Positions 19,566 through 30,162 of a DNA stretch of 64,000 nucleotides are shown here, one piece after another. Source of the DNA: Hyphomicrobiales bacterium (GTDB lineage: Bacteria; Pseudomonadota; Alphaproteobacteria; Rhizobiales; Rhizobiaceae); NCBI GenBank assembly GCA_900473795.1, contig UCMT01000027.1, forward strand, positions 124,001-188,000. Direction: 5' to 3'. Numbering within the stretch: the stretch's first letter is position 1; every line of letters starts with the position of its first letter. Under the pieces are notes generated by a model, which saw only the letters and a program-made list of their open reading frames with translations, did not search any database and had not been told where the DNA came from. The position numbers and the translations under genes are program-made.

Positions 19566-20033
19566 TCAGGCGTCTTCCTTGCTGATAATCATCGCGCCGA
19601 TATCAGCTTCCGCGACAAGTTGCCCGTCAACTTTTGCATCACAATGAAATTTCCAGATATTGCCGCGCTGCTTCTGCTTGACGACATGGAACTCGACGCG
19701 ATCGCCCGGCACGACCGGCTTGCGGAAGCGGGCATTGTCGATCGTCATGAAGTAAACCAGATTGCTGCCGTCGCCGGTCTTGCGGGCACAGATGGCGCCG
19801 GCCGTCTGGGCCATCCCTTCGATAAGCAGGACGCCCGGCATGATCGGCTGTTCGGGGAAATGGCCTGTGAAGTGCGGCTCATTGGCCGTCACGTTCTTGA
19901 TACCGATCGCCGAATTGTCGCCGTCGATCTCGATTATGCGGTCAACCAGCAGGAACGGATAGCGATGAGGAAGCAGCTTCAAGATTTCCCGGATATCGGC
20001 CGTACCGAGAACGGTCGTTCCTGCTTCACTCAT
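19566..20033 (-). CDS. fabZ: 3-hydroxyacyl-ACP dehydratase FabZ
   Basis: 155-residue hot-dog fold dehydratase of fatty-acid elongation. The [14 protein letters not shown] opening and the active-site region [20 protein letters not shown] (catalytic His and Glu) are intact. The ATG at 20033 has GGGAGG upstream and overlaps the lpxD end by eight bases. Its placement within lpx genes links the shared 3-hydroxyacyl-ACP pool to lipid A synthesis. Confidence 0.97.
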   Translation of the reverse strand: MSEAGTTVLGTADIREILKLLPHRYPFLLVDRIIEIDGDNSAIGIKNVTANEPHFTGHFPEQPIMPGVLLIEGMAQTAGAICARKTGDGSNLVYFMTIDNARFRKPVVPGDRVEFHVVKQKQRGNIWKFHCDAKVDGQLVAEADIGAMIISKEDA

Positions 20034-21090
20034 TGTTGCCTCCCGATTTCTTTTGTCTGTTGTGCACCCGTGCCGTGATCTCAGCGACGTCGCGAAGGAA
20101 ATCGCGCATAGGGCGCGCTGGTATCCCGCCGTAACGCTCATTTGGGGGAACATCCGAGGCGACGCCGCTCATGGCGGCAATCTGGGCCCGGTCACCGATT
20201 TTGATATGGCCATTCACAGCTGCTGCACCGCCGATCATCACCCCATCACCAACGATGGTACTGCCGGCGATGCCGACCTGGCTGACGATGCCGCAATGCC
20301 GGCCGATGCGGACATTGTGGCCGATCTGAACCTGGTTATCGATCTTGGTGCCTTCGCCGATGACGGTGTCGTCCATCGTGCCACGATCGATCGTCGTGTT
20401 CGCGCCAATCTCGACATTGTCCTGGATGATGACGCGGCCGATCTGGACGATCTTGATCATTCCGCCTTTCGGGCCCGGCGCATAGCCGAAACCGTCCTGG
20501 CCAATGCGGGCGCCGGGATGGATGATGACGTTGTTTCCAACGAGCGCACACAGGATGCTCGCGCCGGCGGAAATCGTACAGTCCCGTCCGATTCGCACGC
20601 CAGGTCCGATCACGACCCCTGCGCCGATCCGCGTCCCCTCACCGATTTCGGCGCCTGCACCGATCACGGCCATCGGCTCGACCTCGACATTCGGCTCCAG
20701 CCGCGCCTGCGGATCGATAACCGCCGCAGCGGAAATTCCGGCCTGCGAAAGGTTGCGCGACGGACGCATTGCCGTTTCATGCAGATAGGTCCCCGCTAAA
20801 GCGAAAGCCGTGTGCGGATGCGCGGTCAGCAAAACCGGGATATGAGGGGGAACGAGTGGTGCGATGGTCTTGTCGCAGACGATTGCGGTCGCCTGGCAGG
20901 TTTCCAGTTCATCGCGGCTCTTGCGGGACAACATATAGCAAATGTCGCCCTCCTTTGCCCGATAGACGGGAGCAACCGACCGGGCAAGCCGGTCGGCAGA
21001 ACTCTTGTCTTCAAGGGTCGCGCCGATTTGGTCCGCCAGATCGCTCAGGCGAACCCCCTCATGCGGTGGGAAGAACCAGTTATATTCCAT
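20026..21090 (-). CDS. lpxD: UDP-3-O-acylglucosamine N-acyltransferase
   Basis: 354-residue LpxD, adding the N-linked 3-hydroxyacyl chain in lipid A synthesis. An N-terminal uridine-binding domain ([13 protein letters not shown]) precedes a long hexapeptide beta-helix ([20 protein letters not shown] onwards) and the [10 protein letters not shown]-like segment seen here as [19 protein letters not shown] with the catalytic His. The ATG at 21090 sits eight bases after GGAG; it is 48 bases downstream of bamA. No skp gene separates them, in contrast to enterobacteria. Confidence 0.96.
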   Translation of the reverse strand: MEYNWFFPPHEGVRLSDLADQIGATLEDKSSADRLARSVAPVYRAKEGDICYMLSRKSRDELETCQATAIVCDKTIAPLVPPHIPVLLTAHPHTAFALAGTYLHETAMRPSRNLSQAGISAAAVIDPQARLEPNVEVEPMAVIGAGAEIGEGTRIGAGVVIGPGVRIGRDCTISAGASILCALVGNNVIIHPGARIGQDGFGYAPGPKGGMIKIVQIGRVIIQDNVEIGANTTIDRGTMDDTVIGEGTKIDNQVQIGHNVRIGRHCGIVSQVGIAGSTIVGDGVMIGGAAAVNGHIKIGDRAQIAAMSGVASDVPPNERYGGIPARPMRDFLRDVAEITARVHNRQKKSGGNNE

Positions 21091-21138
21091 GGCCAACACT
21101 CCAGAACAGTTTTGGCAGGCAGTTCTGGACTGCAAGGA

Positions 21139-23469
21139 TCAGAAGGAGGACGAGATACCGAACTTGAGGTTCTGAACCCTGTCGAAATCTTCCTTGGCAA
21201 CCGGGATTGCGTAGTCGATGCGCAGCGGACCGAAGGGCGATGCCCAGAGCAAACCGAGACCAACGGACGCCCGAAGCGAGCTTTCGGTACCGCGAACCCC
21301 GTCGGCTGCGGTCACGTCCACATCGTTGCCGTAAAGCGTACCGGCATCGGCGAACACAGCACCGCGGAAGCCTGCGTCGCGTGCAACGAACGGCAGCGGG
21401 AAGGTCGCCTCGGCAGAGGCTGTGAAGTAGGTCGTTCCGCCGATGGCATCGCCATTCGCCGCCCGCGGGCCGACACCGTTGCGTTCGAAGCCGCGGATAT
21501 CGTTGCTGCCCAACTGGAACTGGTCGAACACTTCCATCTTGCCACCGGTGTTGAACATATGGCCGGCACCCCCAGCCAACGACGCGATGATATCGGCGTC
21601 GTCGTTCACCGTGTAGTACCACTTGAACTTGCCGGTCAGCTTGTAGAAATCAGACGTTCCGCCGAGGCCCGCATATTCCTGCGTGGCCGAAGCCAGGATG
21701 CCTTCATGCGCCTGCTGCGCATCATCGAGTGAGTTATACGTCAGCGTCTGCGAAACCGAAGACCGCGTCCAGGGCGAGCCATTGACGGCACGATCGTACG
21801 GGCTCGAAAGATCATCCGTATCGCCGTGATAATCCATCTGCGTAAAGTTGTAGCGCAGCGTCGTCGACAGCCTTTCCGTAATCGGCGCAGTTACGCGCAG
21901 GCTGAAACCGCTGTCCTCATAGCTGTAGTTGTCGTCGTCATAGTCGTTTTCGTTCTGGAAGACATCGAAACCAGCGGCCAGACGATAACCGAGGAAGTAA
22001 GGCTCGGTGAACGAGACGTTGTAGGTCCGACTGTCCTCACCACGCCCGGCGGCCAAGCGAATATATTGGCCGCGGCCGAGGAAGTTCTTTTCTTCGATCG
22101 AGGCTTCGACGAGGAAGCCGCCGCCGCTGCCGGCCGAATAGCCCGCACCGATGCCGAACGAACCGGTCGACTGGTCCTGCACGTCAACGACGATGACGAC
22201 ACGGTCGGCCGCACTACCCGGCTGCGTGCTGATGTTGACGGAGGAGAAATAACCGAGCGCGTCAAGGCGGCGCTTGGCGGTCGCAATCATCTCCTGATTG
22301 AACGCGTCGCCTTCACTCACGTCGAATTCCCGACGGATGACGTAGTCGCGCGTACGGGTGTTGCCGCGGATTTCGATGCGTTCGATATAGGCACGCTCGC
22401 CCTGATCGACCAGATAATCGACGGCGATCGTCCGGTTGCCGAAATCACGGTTGCCGCGCGGGGTTACGCGCGCGAACGGATAGCCTTGCGCCGCGACACG
22501 CTTGGAAATCGCAGAAATGCTTTCCTGAACGTCCTTGGCCTTATAGACCGAACCTTCCGAGGTCTGCACCAGACCCTTCAATTCTTCCGCATTCACGCCT
22601 TCGACGGTCGATTCGACATTGACCGGTCCGAAATCGTAGCGCTCGCCCTCTTCGACGGTGATCGTCACCGTGTATTCATTGCTGGATTCATCCAGCGACG
22701 CGTCCGAGGAAACGACGCGGAAATCCGCATAGCCGCGATTGTAGTAGAACTGGCGCAGCAGTTCCTCATCCGCGCGCAACTTGTCGGCGTTGTAGACATC
22801 CTTGCGGTTCAGGAAGGAGAAGATACCCGACTCCTTCGTCGCGATCACCGCCTGAAGACGACCGTCGCCGTAGGCGTTGTTGCCGACGAAATTGATCTGC
22901 TTGATCTTGGTGCGATCGCCTTCGTTGATGACGAAAGCGAGATTGACGCGACCTTCCGCGATCGGAACAACCTGCGTTGTCACCGTGACGTCGTTACGGC
23001 CCATGGCCGCATAGGCATCCTTGATGGCCTGAATATCGGATTCCGCCGTTGCCTCGCTGTACGGGCCGAGCGACCGCGTACGAACGACAGCCTGCAGCTT
23101 TTCGTCCTTGATCTTGCGGTTACCGTTGAAAACAACCTGATTGACGAGCTGGTTTTCGCTCACGGTGACAACAAGCGTGCCGCCGGAGATATTGATGCTG
23201 ACGTCGGAGAAATAGCCGGTTGAATAGAGCCGCTTCACGGAAGAATCGATATCAGCATTGCTGAAGCTCTTGCCGGGAACGATGGTAATGTTTGCGCGGA
23301 CGGTCTCCGGGCTGACGCGAGTGGCGCCGCGGACTTCCACGCGGCTGATCGTTGCGGCTTCTGCGACAGATGCACTTGCAAGCGTTACAATGCCAGTCCC
23401 CGATGCGACAATCCCAGTAGACAGCGCAACCGCCGACACCGCGTTCAAAAATCTTGAACCAGCTTTCAT
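21139..23469 (-). CDS. bamA: BamA, outer-membrane protein assembly factor
   Basis: 776-residue Omp85 protein, central component of the BAM complex. The signal peptide runs to about residue 40 (SVAEA-ATISRVEV). Five POTRA domains follow, including GYFSDVSINISGGTLVVTV and QGYPFARVTPRGNRDF. The 16-stranded barrel starts near GSFGIGAGYSAGSG; the conserved lid loop region is FGPLRIDYAIPV, and the protein ends in GISSSF with the C-terminal Phe. The ATG at 23469 follows AAGG and begins the signal peptide; 27 further in-frame codons upstream are unlikely to be translated. Confidence 0.96.
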   Translation of the reverse strand: MKAGSRFLNAVSAVALSTGIVASGTGIVTLASASVAEAATISRVEVRGATRVSPETVRANITIVPGKSFSNADIDSSVKRLYSTGYFSDVSINISGGTLVVTVSENQLVNQVVFNGNRKIKDEKLQAVVRTRSLGPYSEATAESDIQAIKDAYAAMGRNDVTVTTQVVPIAEGRVNLAFVINEGDRTKIKQINFVGNNAYGDGRLQAVIATKESGIFSFLNRKDVYNADKLRADEELLRQFYYNRGYADFRVVSSDASLDESSNEYTVTITVEEGERYDFGPVNVESTVEGVNAEELKGLVQTSEGSVYKAKDVQESISAISKRVAAQGYPFARVTPRGNRDFGNRTIAVDYLVDQGERAYIERIEIRGNTRTRDYVIRREFDVSEGDAFNQEMIATAKRRLDALGYFSSVNISTQPGSAADRVVIVVDVQDQSTGSFGIGAGYSAGSGGGFLVEASIEEKNFLGRGQYIRLAAGRGEDSRTYNVSFTEPYFLGYRLAAGFDVFQNENDYDDDNYSYEDSGFSLRVTAPITERLSTTLRYNFTQMDYHGDTDDLSSPYDRAVNGSPWTRSSVSQTLTYNSLDDAQQAHEGILASATQEYAGLGGTSDFYKLTGKFKWYYTVNDDADIIASLAGGAGHMFNTGGKMEVFDQFQLGSNDIRGFERNGVGPRAANGDAIGGTTYFTASAEATFPLPFVARDAGFRGAVFADAGTLYGNDVDVTAADGVRGTESSLRASVGLGLLWASPFGPLRIDYAIPVAKEDFDRVQNLKFGISSSF

Positions 23470-23717
23470 AAACCTTACCTTCTTCCCAATGCCCCGCAGC
23501 GAACTCGTACCGACTCCGGTCACGGTTGCCGTTTTAACCGCTTTTCCCATACAAGCAAGGGAGCTCGTTAATTTCTATTTACTTCAATTGAAACCGTGTC
23601 CTAACGGCCACTACGGAATTGCTTTATCGTAAACAATTCCTTTCAATCAACCCATTGAATTCCCACTGACGTTAAACGCCCCTCGAATGGCCGCAGGTCC
23701 GCGCGAGCCTCGAATTC

Positions 23718-24851
23718 CTAACCAAGAAGCGAGCTTATGTCGTTCCACGTGGCGAAAACCATCAGCATCAGAACCATGGCAAACCCGATGCGGAAAGCGA
23801 TGTCCTGCGCCCCCGGTCCGACAGGTTTTCCACGGACGGCTTCCACCGCATAAAACATCAGATGGCCGCCATCAAGTACGGGAACGGGCATAAGATTGAG
23901 AAGTCCAATGGAAACTGAAAGTACTGCCGCCAGCTGCAGGACGGCAGCGACGCCGATGGTCGCCATCTGGCCGGAGGCCTGCGCAACCCGGATCGGCCCA
24001 CCAAGCTGGTCGGCCTTCATCCGGCCGGTAACGAGATTGGCCAGATAATTGAAGGTGCCGGTGACGATGTGCCAGCTCTCGATCACCCCCTGCCCGACGG
24101 CCTCGATCGGGCCGAAGTGTTGCAGGCGGAAATTGCCGGTTTCCTGGTTCGTCAGGATACCGATGATTCCCAGCTCCATCTTGTTGCCGAACTGATCGGT
24201 AATCTCGGTGCGCTGGGGCACCATCGGCAGATCCAGCAGCTCGCCCTTGCGCTTGATCTGGATGGTGATCGGCGTTTCCGGGCGGACGCTGACATAGCGG
24301 CGCACGTCGTCGAAGGTCGTTACCGGCGTGCCGTCGATGGAGACGAGCAGGTCGCCGGGCAGCACACCAGCCTGGGCGGCTGCACTGTTTTCCTTGACTT
24401 CCGCCACGACCGGATCTGCTACAGGCTTGCCGTAGATGGAGAAAAGCACGGCGAATATCGCGATCGCCAGGATGAAGTTGGCAATTGGGCCCGCGGCGAC
24501 AGTGACAGCGCGTTTCCAAAGCCTGGCACCCAGAAAGGTCCGATTCCGATCCTCGGTCGAGTATTGGTCAAGGCGGCTGTAGTCCGGAACGCTCGCAGCA
24601 TCCTCATCGCCGAAGAACTTCACATAACCGCCGAGTGGAATGGCACAAACCTTCCAGCGGGTTCCGTGTTTGTCGGTATAGCCGAGCAGTTCCGGGCCGA
24701 AACCGACGGAAAAGGCGAGGATACGGATACCGGACCACCGACCGGCGAGATAGTGGCCCATCTCGTGCACGAAGACGATCAGCGTCAAAACCAGCAGGAA
24801 CGGCACGATATAGCCGAGAATAAAGTGAAGCACATCGGCCAAGTAAGCCAT
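23718..24851 (-). CDS. rseP: RseP-type site-2 intramembrane zinc metalloprotease
   Basis: 377-residue S2P protease of the inner membrane. The zinc motif HEMGH is at residues 29-33 in the first membrane span, followed by the conserved FSVGFGPEL segment. A PDZ domain covers about residues 125-205 (AAQAGVLPGDLLVSIDGTPV), and the second catalytic motif is the NLMPVPVLDGGHL segment near residue 320. RseP homologues cleave anti-sigma factors and remnant signal peptides. It sits between cdsA and bamA, the usual order in this cluster. Confidence 0.95.
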   Translation of the reverse strand: MAYLADVLHFILGYIVPFLLVLTLIVFVHEMGHYLAGRWSGIRILAFSVGFGPELLGYTDKHGTRWKVCAIPLGGYVKFFGDEDAASVPDYSRLDQYSTEDRNRTFLGARLWKRAVTVAAGPIANFILAIAIFAVLFSIYGKPVADPVVAEVKENSAAAQAGVLPGDLLVSIDGTPVTTFDDVRRYVSVRPETPITIQIKRKGELLDLPMVPQRTEITDQFGNKMELGIIGILTNQETGNFRLQHFGPIEAVGQGVIESWHIVTGTFNYLANLVTGRMKADQLGGPIRVAQASGQMATIGVAAVLQLAAVLSVSIGLLNLMPVPVLDGGHLMFYAVEAVRGKPVGPGAQDIAFRIGFAMVLMLMVFATWNDISSLLG

Positions 24852-24881
24852 GTCATCCCCCGATCAGGTATGCGGCGCCAC

Positions 24882-25715
24882 TCAAGGCCCCAGCAGGATT
24901 GCCCCCATGGGCGCATTTTGTCCACCGGCAGTCATGACTTGCACCAAGACAAATAGAAGCGCGGCAAAACAGGCAAAAACAAGTCCGTCGACACGATCCA
25001 TGACGCCGCCATGACCGGGAATGAGCCTGCTCGAATCCTTCACACCGAATCGGCGCTTGATATAGGATTCAAAGAGATCGCCCATCTGGCTGGCGACGGA
25101 CAGGGCGAGCGCCAGCAACGGAATACGGGCGTCGTCCAGAGAAAAATGGCTGAGGAACACCGCGACACCCGCTATCACGCCGGAAACCGCCCCTCCGATC
25201 GCACCCGACCAGGTCTTTCCGGGCGAAATGCGCGGCGCGAGCTTTGGACCGCCGATCGCCCGGCCGGTGAAATAGGCGAGAATATCCGTCGCCCAGACGA
25301 CCGCGAAAATGAAGATCATCGCGACAAGGCCGATATCACTGTCGCCCCGGATCGCCGAGAGCGAGATGCCGGTAAGACCGGAATAGATGATGCCGCCCGG
25401 CAGCCACCAGCTGCCGCCGCGCAGAGCGACCCAAATGGCGCCTGCAACGGCAAAGGCTGCCAGAGCAAGCAACGTCAGTTGCGCATTGTCGAACAGGATG
25501 AGAGCGGCGATCGCCACCTGCGAAAGCCAGCCGAAGGCATTGCCCTGAAAATCGCGCTCGGCAAGCCGGGTGATCGTCGACCATTCATAATAAACGAGGA
25601 GCGCGATGGTGACGGAGAGCAATTGGAAGACGGTTCCACCGGCCCAGGTGGCGCCAAGCGTCACAGCAGCCAGGACAATGCCGGAAACGATGCGCAGTTG
25701 CAGCTCTTTTTGCAT
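24882..25715 (-). CDS. cdsA: Phosphatidate cytidylyltransferase
   Basis: 277-residue polytopic membrane enzyme producing CDP-diacylglycerol from CTP and phosphatidate. About eight hydrophobic spans are visible. The family signature lies near residues 210-245: SYIKRRFGVKDSSRLIPGHG followed by GVMDRVDG. Its ATG overlaps the uppS stop by one base (TGATG), so the two are co-translated. Confidence 0.95.
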   Translation of the reverse strand: MQKELQLRIVSGIVLAAVTLGATWAGGTVFQLLSVTIALLVYYEWSTITRLAERDFQGNAFGWLSQVAIAALILFDNAQLTLLALAAFAVAGAIWVALRGGSWWLPGGIIYSGLTGISLSAIRGDSDIGLVAMIFIFAVVWATDILAYFTGRAIGGPKLAPRISPGKTWSGAIGGAVSGVIAGVAVFLSHFSLDDARIPLLALALSVASQMGDLFESYIKRRFGVKDSSRLIPGHGGVMDRVDGLVFACFAALLFVLVQVMTAGGQNAPMGAILLGP

Positions 25716-26458
25716 CAGGAGCCAACTGCCAACGTCGGCTGCGACAGTCCGCCAAAGCGTCTTTCCCGGCCGGCATAGGCCTTCAGCGCATCCAGGAAAA
25801 CCTCGCGGCTGAAATCCGGCCAGAGTTCGGGAATGAACAGAAGTTCGGAATAGGCCGCCTGCCAGAGCAGGAAGTTCGACAGACGCTCTTCGCCACTGGT
25901 GCGCAAGATAAGGTCCGGATCAGGGATGCCGGCCGTGTCGAGTCTGCTCGCGATGCGCTCCGGCGTGATCTGGTCGGCCGTCAGCCGTCCTTGCGCGACA
26001 TCGACCGCCAGAGCCTGCATGGCACGGGTCATTTCATCGCGAGAACCGTAATTGAACGCGATGACGAGCGTGATGCCGGTATTGTTGCGCGTCGTATCCT
26101 CGGCCTCGATCAGCAACGGCAGAATATCACCACGAAGATTGGTCTTGTCGCCGATCACCCGGATGCGAACGTTCTGCCGGTGCAGATCCGCAAGATCGCG
26201 CCGGATGAAGGCCTTCAGCAGTCCCATCAGGTCCGAGACCTCCGCCTCCGGCCGGCTCCAGTTTTCAGATGAGAAGGCAAACAGTGTCAGATAACGGACG
26301 CCCACCTCGCCAGCGGTCCGCACCGCCTCACGGACGGCTTCTACACCCTTGCGATGCCCCATCGTGCGGGGAAGCCCCCGTGAATTGGCCCACCGTCCGT
26401 TGCCATCCATGATGATGGCAACGTGCGTGGGAACATTTCTAATCAATGGGTTCGACAT
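25715..26458 (-). CDS. uppS: Isoprenyl (undecaprenyl) diphosphate synthase
   Basis: 247-residue cis-prenyltransferase that makes the C55 carrier lipid for peptidoglycan and O-antigen. The catalytic Asp is in [10 protein letters not shown] (residues 15-24), followed by [13 protein letters not shown], the LFAFSSENW motif and the C-terminal [20 protein letters not shown] region. Lies 38 bases after frr and is coupled to cdsA. Confidence 0.96.
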   Translation of the reverse strand: MSNPLIRNVPTHVAIIMDGNGRWANSRGLPRTMGHRKGVEAVREAVRTAGEVGVRYLTLFAFSSENWSRPEAEVSDLMGLLKAFIRRDLADLHRQNVRIRVIGDKTNLRGDILPLLIEAEDTTRNNTGITLVIAFNYGSRDEMTRAMQALAVDVAQGRLTADQITPERIASRLDTAGIPDPDLILRTSGEERLSNFLLWQAAYSELLFIPELWPDFSREVFLDALKAYAGRERRFGGLSQPTLAVGS

Positions 26459-26496
26459 CGGCAGCCCGGAAAAACAGAGACTCGGAAAAGGGCAGT

Positions 26497-27057
26497 CTAG
26501 ACTTGCATGATTTCCTTTTCCTTGTCGGCGAGCAAGCGGTCGATGTCGGAAATCATCTCGTCGGTTATTTTCTGGACCTTTTCCGACTGGCTGCGGCTCA
26601 CGTCCTGGCCGATGTCGCCATCCTTTTCGGCTTTTTTCAAGCTGTCCATGCCGTCGCGACGAACGTTACGCACCGCGATCTTCGCCTTCTCGCTGTAATC
26701 ATGCGCCACTTTCACCAGAGACTTGCGGCGCTCTTCATTGAGCTCCGGCAAGGGAATGCGCAAATTCTGCCCGTCAACGATCGGATTGAGGCCGAGATTC
26801 GATTCCCGGATCGCACGATCAACAGCGCCGACCATCGACTTGTCCCAGATCGAAACGCCGAGCATACGCGCTTCCGGAACAGTGATGTTGGCGACCTGGT
26901 TCAGCGGAACGCGCGAACCATAGGCTTCAACCATAACCGGATCGAGAACATTGGCGGATGCACGACCGGTGCGCAGCGATGCAATGTCGTGCTTGAAAGC
27001 AGCGATGGCACCGTCCATGCGGCGCTTCAGATCACTCAGGTCAATACCTTCACTCAT
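26497..27057 (-). CDS. frr: Ribosome recycling factor
   Basis: 186-residue RRF, which with EF-G splits the post-termination ribosome. The three-helix bundle is recognisable from [20 protein letters not shown] and from the C-terminal [20 protein letters not shown] region. Full length, in the usual pyrH-frr-uppS order. Confidence 0.97.
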   Translation of the reverse strand: MSEGIDLSDLKRRMDGAIAAFKHDIASLRTGRASANVLDPVMVEAYGSRVPLNQVANITVPEARMLGVSIWDKSMVGAVDRAIRESNLGLNPIVDGQNLRIPLPELNEERRKSLVKVAHDYSEKAKIAVRNVRRDGMDSLKKAEKDGDIGQDVSRSQSEKVQKITDEMISDIDRLLADKEKEIMQV

Positions 27058-27107
27058 GGATCAAACTCCCGTTTTATCGCGGTGGCATGGCCACCACCCT
27101 GCATTGC

Positions 27108-27830
27108 TCAATTGTCTGTTACGATGGTAGCGCGACCGCCGCCCGTCAAGATTTCTGCGAAGCCGCCCTTCTCATGGATCGAGAACACGATGATCGGAAT
27201 GCTGTTTTCGCGCGCAAGCGCCACCGCTGCAACATCCATGACAGCCAAGCCTCGTTCCAGAACTTCGCTGTGCGTCAAGCGGTCGAAACGCGTCGCGGTC
27301 GGATCCTTCTTCGGGTCGGCGGTGTAGATGCCGTCAACCTGCGTTCCCTTGAAGATCGCCTCCGCCCCCATTTCGGCTGCACGCAGCGCAGCCGCAGAAT
27401 CGGTGGTGAAGAACGGATTGCCGGTGCCGCCGGCAAAGATCACCACGCGGCCGAGCGACAGATGATAAAGCGTCGCGCGCTGCGAGAAGCTTTCGCAGAT
27501 TTCCGGCATGGCAATTGCCGAGAGCACCACGGTGTCGATGTCGAGCTTGCGCAGCGACGTCGCCAGGGCCAGCGCGTTGATCACCGTTGCCAGCATGCCC
27601 ATATGGTCGCCGGTTACCCGGTCGCCGCCCTTGGATGCCACGGCGACCCCACGAAAAATGTTGCCGCCGCCAACGACGACGCCCACTTCCACTCCCATGG
27701 CGCGCGCTTGCGCAATGTCCGAGGCGATCCGATCGGCAACGGCGACATCGATGCCGAAGCCCTGGTTCCCCATGAGCGCTTCGCCCGAAGCTTTCAGCAG
27801 CACGCGTTTGAAGAGAGGTTTGGCCGACAT
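27108..27830 (-). CDS. pyrH: UMP kinase
   Basis: 240-residue hexameric amino-acid-kinase-fold enzyme phosphorylating UMP to UDP. It begins PLFKRVLLKASGEALMG with the nucleotide-binding Lys, has the VVGGGNIFRG loop, the FAGGTGNPFFTTDSAAALRA block and the VDGIYTADPKKDP motif. The ATG at 27830 follows AGGAGTGACG; a long in-frame extension upstream is spurious. 190 bases separate it from tsf. Confidence 0.97.
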   Translation of the reverse strand: MSAKPLFKRVLLKASGEALMGNQGFGIDVAVADRIASDIAQARAMGVEVGVVVGGGNIFRGVAVASKGGDRVTGDHMGMLATVINALALATSLRKLDIDTVVLSAIAMPEICESFSQRATLYHLSLGRVVIFAGGTGNPFFTTDSAAALRAAEMGAEAIFKGTQVDGIYTADPKKDPTATRFDRLTHSEVLERGLAVMDVAAVALARENSIPIIVFSIHEKGGFAEILTGGGRATIVTDN

Positions 27831-28020
27831 CGTCACTCCTGTCCAAGAAGGCACACCCATGCGAGATGGTGCGTAAAACTGATCTTTCACCCCCGCGCGG
27901 CCGATATCACCCCGGATGATTCCGAGGGAGCCTGCGCCAATGGGATGATGATGCCGGATACACGAAGGGCACCGCGTTGTCACGCGATGCCCCCCGGTTT
28001 TCCCAATCAGGATGAAGAAA

Positions 28021-28944
28021 TCAACCCTTGGCGACGGCTGCCACTTCAGCGGCGAAGTCGCTTTCTTCCTTCTCGACGCCTTCGCCGAGAAGAAGACGGG
28101 CCATGCCGACAACTTCGATCGGTGCGCCAACGGCCTTTTCAGCTTCCTTGACGGCGGCTTCGACGGTCAGGTCGGGGTTCATGACGAAAGCCTGCGAGAG
28201 AAGAGCGACTTCTTCGAAGAACTTGCGCATGCGGCCTTCAACCATCTTTTCGATGATGTTGTCCGGCTTGCCGGAAGCTCGGGACTGCTCGATGAAGATC
28301 GCGCGCTCGCGGTCGGCAACGGTCGCATCGACCTCGGTCGAACGGATGGCCAGCGGGTTGGTGGCGGCGATGTGCATGGCAACCTGGCGGCCGATGGCGT
28401 TCAGCGCGTCCTTGTCGCCGGTCGACTTCAGCGCGACGAGAACGCCGAGCTTGCCGAGGCCGTCTGCAACGGAGTTGTGAACGTAGGTGGCGACGACACC
28501 GTCCTCGACCGACAGCAAAGCAGAACGGCGCAGCGCCATGTTTTCGCCGATCGTGGCGATTGCATCGGTGATGCTTTCAGCAACGGACTTGCCGGTCGCC
28601 GGATAGTTGGCAGCGGAAATCGCCTCGACCGAGCCATCGGTCCCGACGGCGACGCCGGCAACGCCGCGGACGAGGTCCTGGAAGGCATCGTTGCGGGCAA
28701 CGAAGTCGGTTTCCGAGTTGAGTTCGATGACGACGGCCTTGGTGCCGTTGCTGGCAATGCCGATCAAGCCTTCGGCAGCTGCACGGCCGGACTTCTTGTC
28801 GGCCTTGGCAATGCCCTTGGCGCGCAGCCAGTCGATCGCGGCTTCCATGTCGCCATTGGTTTCGCCGAGTGCCTTCTTGCAATCCATCATGCCTGCGCCG
28901 GTCTTTTCGCGCAGTTCCTTCACCATTGCTGCAGTAATGCTCAT
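28021..28944 (-). CDS. tsf: Elongation factor Ts
   Basis: 307-residue EF-Ts, the nucleotide exchange factor for EF-Tu. N-terminal UBA-like domain ([20 protein letters not shown]), then the [17 protein letters not shown] signature of the core and a dimerisation domain. The ATG at 28944 is preceded by GAGG. It follows rpsB on the same strand, with a hairpin between them. Confidence 0.97.
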   Translation of the reverse strand: MSITAAMVKELREKTGAGMMDCKKALGETNGDMEAAIDWLRAKGIAKADKKSGRAAAEGLIGIASNGTKAVVIELNSETDFVARNDAFQDLVRGVAGVAVGTDGSVEAISAANYPATGKSVAESITDAIATIGENMALRRSALLSVEDGVVATYVHNSVADGLGKLGVLVALKSTGDKDALNAIGRQVAMHIAATNPLAIRSTEVDATVADRERAIFIEQSRASGKPDNIIEKMVEGRMRKFFEEVALLSQAFVMNPDLTVEAAVKEAEKAVGAPIEVVGMARLLLGEGVEKEESDFAAEVAAVAKG

Positions 28945-29110
28945 CTTTTTTGCCTCTTCGTTTGTTCGGCTGGTCCGCAAGCCAGAATGCCGGCGCGATA
29001 CCAGGAGGATGTGGCAGGGCATGACCCCTGAATGTGACATCGTGATGAAAGCTTCATCCCGATGATGCGCATCATAAAAGCCAGTGTCCTTGGGGTTGGC
29101 CCGATGCAAA

Positions 29111-29150
29111 AGAACAAGGCCGTTCACTTCTTCAGTCGTAAACGGCCTTG
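29111..29150 (-). terminator. Hairpin between rpsB and tsf (terminator or attenuator)
   Basis: CAAGGCCGTT (29115-29124) and AACGGCCTTG (29141-29150) form a perfect ten-base stem with a 16-base loop, followed on the minus strand by a T-rich run (TTCTTTT). It sits in the 256-base rpsB-tsf gap and could reduce read-through from rpsB into tsf. Confidence 0.75.
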
Positions 29151-29200
29151 CCCTGATTTTATCTAGAGGAGCGGCGGGAAGATCCCACCGTCCGGCCCGA

Positions 29201-29968
29201 TCAGGCTTCGGCGGCTTCTTCGAGAGCCGGCTCGATCGGCAGTTCGGCGGAGGCGCCAAGGTCGCGACCGGACGAGCTCTGCTGACGGGCGATCCCATCA
29301 AGAGCAGCACGGGAGATCAGATCGCAATAGAGCGAGATCGCACGCGAAGCGTCGTCGTTGCCGGGGATCGGGAAATCGATCTGGTCCGGGTCGCAGTTCG
29401 AATCGATGATAGCGACAACCGGGATGCCAAGGCGCTTGGCTTCGTCGATGGCGATCGATTCCTTGTTGGTGTCGATGATGAACATCAGATCCGGCACACC
29501 GCCCATGTCGCGGATACCGCCGAGGGCGCGGTTCAGCTTTTCGCGTTCGCGCTCAAGGTTCAGACGTTCCTTCTTGGTGAAGCCAGAAGCTTCCGAGCTG
29601 AGGATTTCGTCGAGCTTGCGCAGGCGCTGGATCGAGTTCGAAATCGTCTTCCAGTTGGTCATCATGCCGCCGAGCCAGCGGGCGTTGACGTAGTACTGGG
29701 CCGAACGCTTGGCAGCGTCAGCGATGATTTCGGACGCCTGGCGCTTGGTGCCGACGAACAGAACGCGGCCGCCCTTGGCAACCGTGTCGCTGACGACCTG
29801 CAGGGCGCGCGACAGCATCGGCACGGTCTGTGCAAGGTCGATGATGTGAACGTTCGAACGATCGCCGAAGATGTACGGCTTCATTTTCGGGTTCCAGCGA
29901 TGAGTCTGGTGACCGAAGTGAACACCAGCTTCCAGAAGCTGGCGCATGCTGAAATCAGGCAATGCCAT
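29201..29968 (-). CDS. rpsB: 30S ribosomal protein S2
   Basis: 255-residue S2. Diagnostic blocks are [20 protein letters not shown] near the start, [20 protein letters not shown]-like text in the second half (seen as [20 protein letters not shown]) and [12 protein letters not shown]. The ATG at 29968 has a purine-rich GGAGAAAAAGG site upstream. First gene of the long leftward cluster. Confidence 0.98.
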   Translation of the reverse strand: MALPDFSMRQLLEAGVHFGHQTHRWNPKMKPYIFGDRSNVHIIDLAQTVPMLSRALQVVSDTVAKGGRVLFVGTKRQASEIIADAAKRSAQYYVNARWLGGMMTNWKTISNSIQRLRKLDEILSSEASGFTKKERLNLEREREKLNRALGGIRDMGGVPDLMFIIDTNKESIAIDEAKRLGIPVVAIIDSNCDPDQIDFPIPGNDDASRAISLYCDLISRAALDGIARQQSSSGRDLGASAELPIEPALEEAAEA

Positions 29969-30162
29969 GCCTTTTTCTCCTTTTCCGGTTGAACCTCCGC
30001 AAGGCAAACAGCACCTTCTTCGAAGGCGCCACCGGGTGGAACTGCCCGGATTTCTCCCGGACGGTCCCAAACCTCACGTGTGGAATGCGGTGGCCTTACC
30101 CCCTGCTGCCCGATAAATCAAGGGTAAAGGCGTAAAATATCGGAGGGCAGCATGTCAGGGCT

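Noticed and set aside
21101-21128. Inverted repeat CCAGAAC/GTTCTGG between bamA and lpxD
   Set aside because: Only seven paired bases with a long loop and no U tract; the genes are close and probably co-transcribed, so it was not called a terminator.
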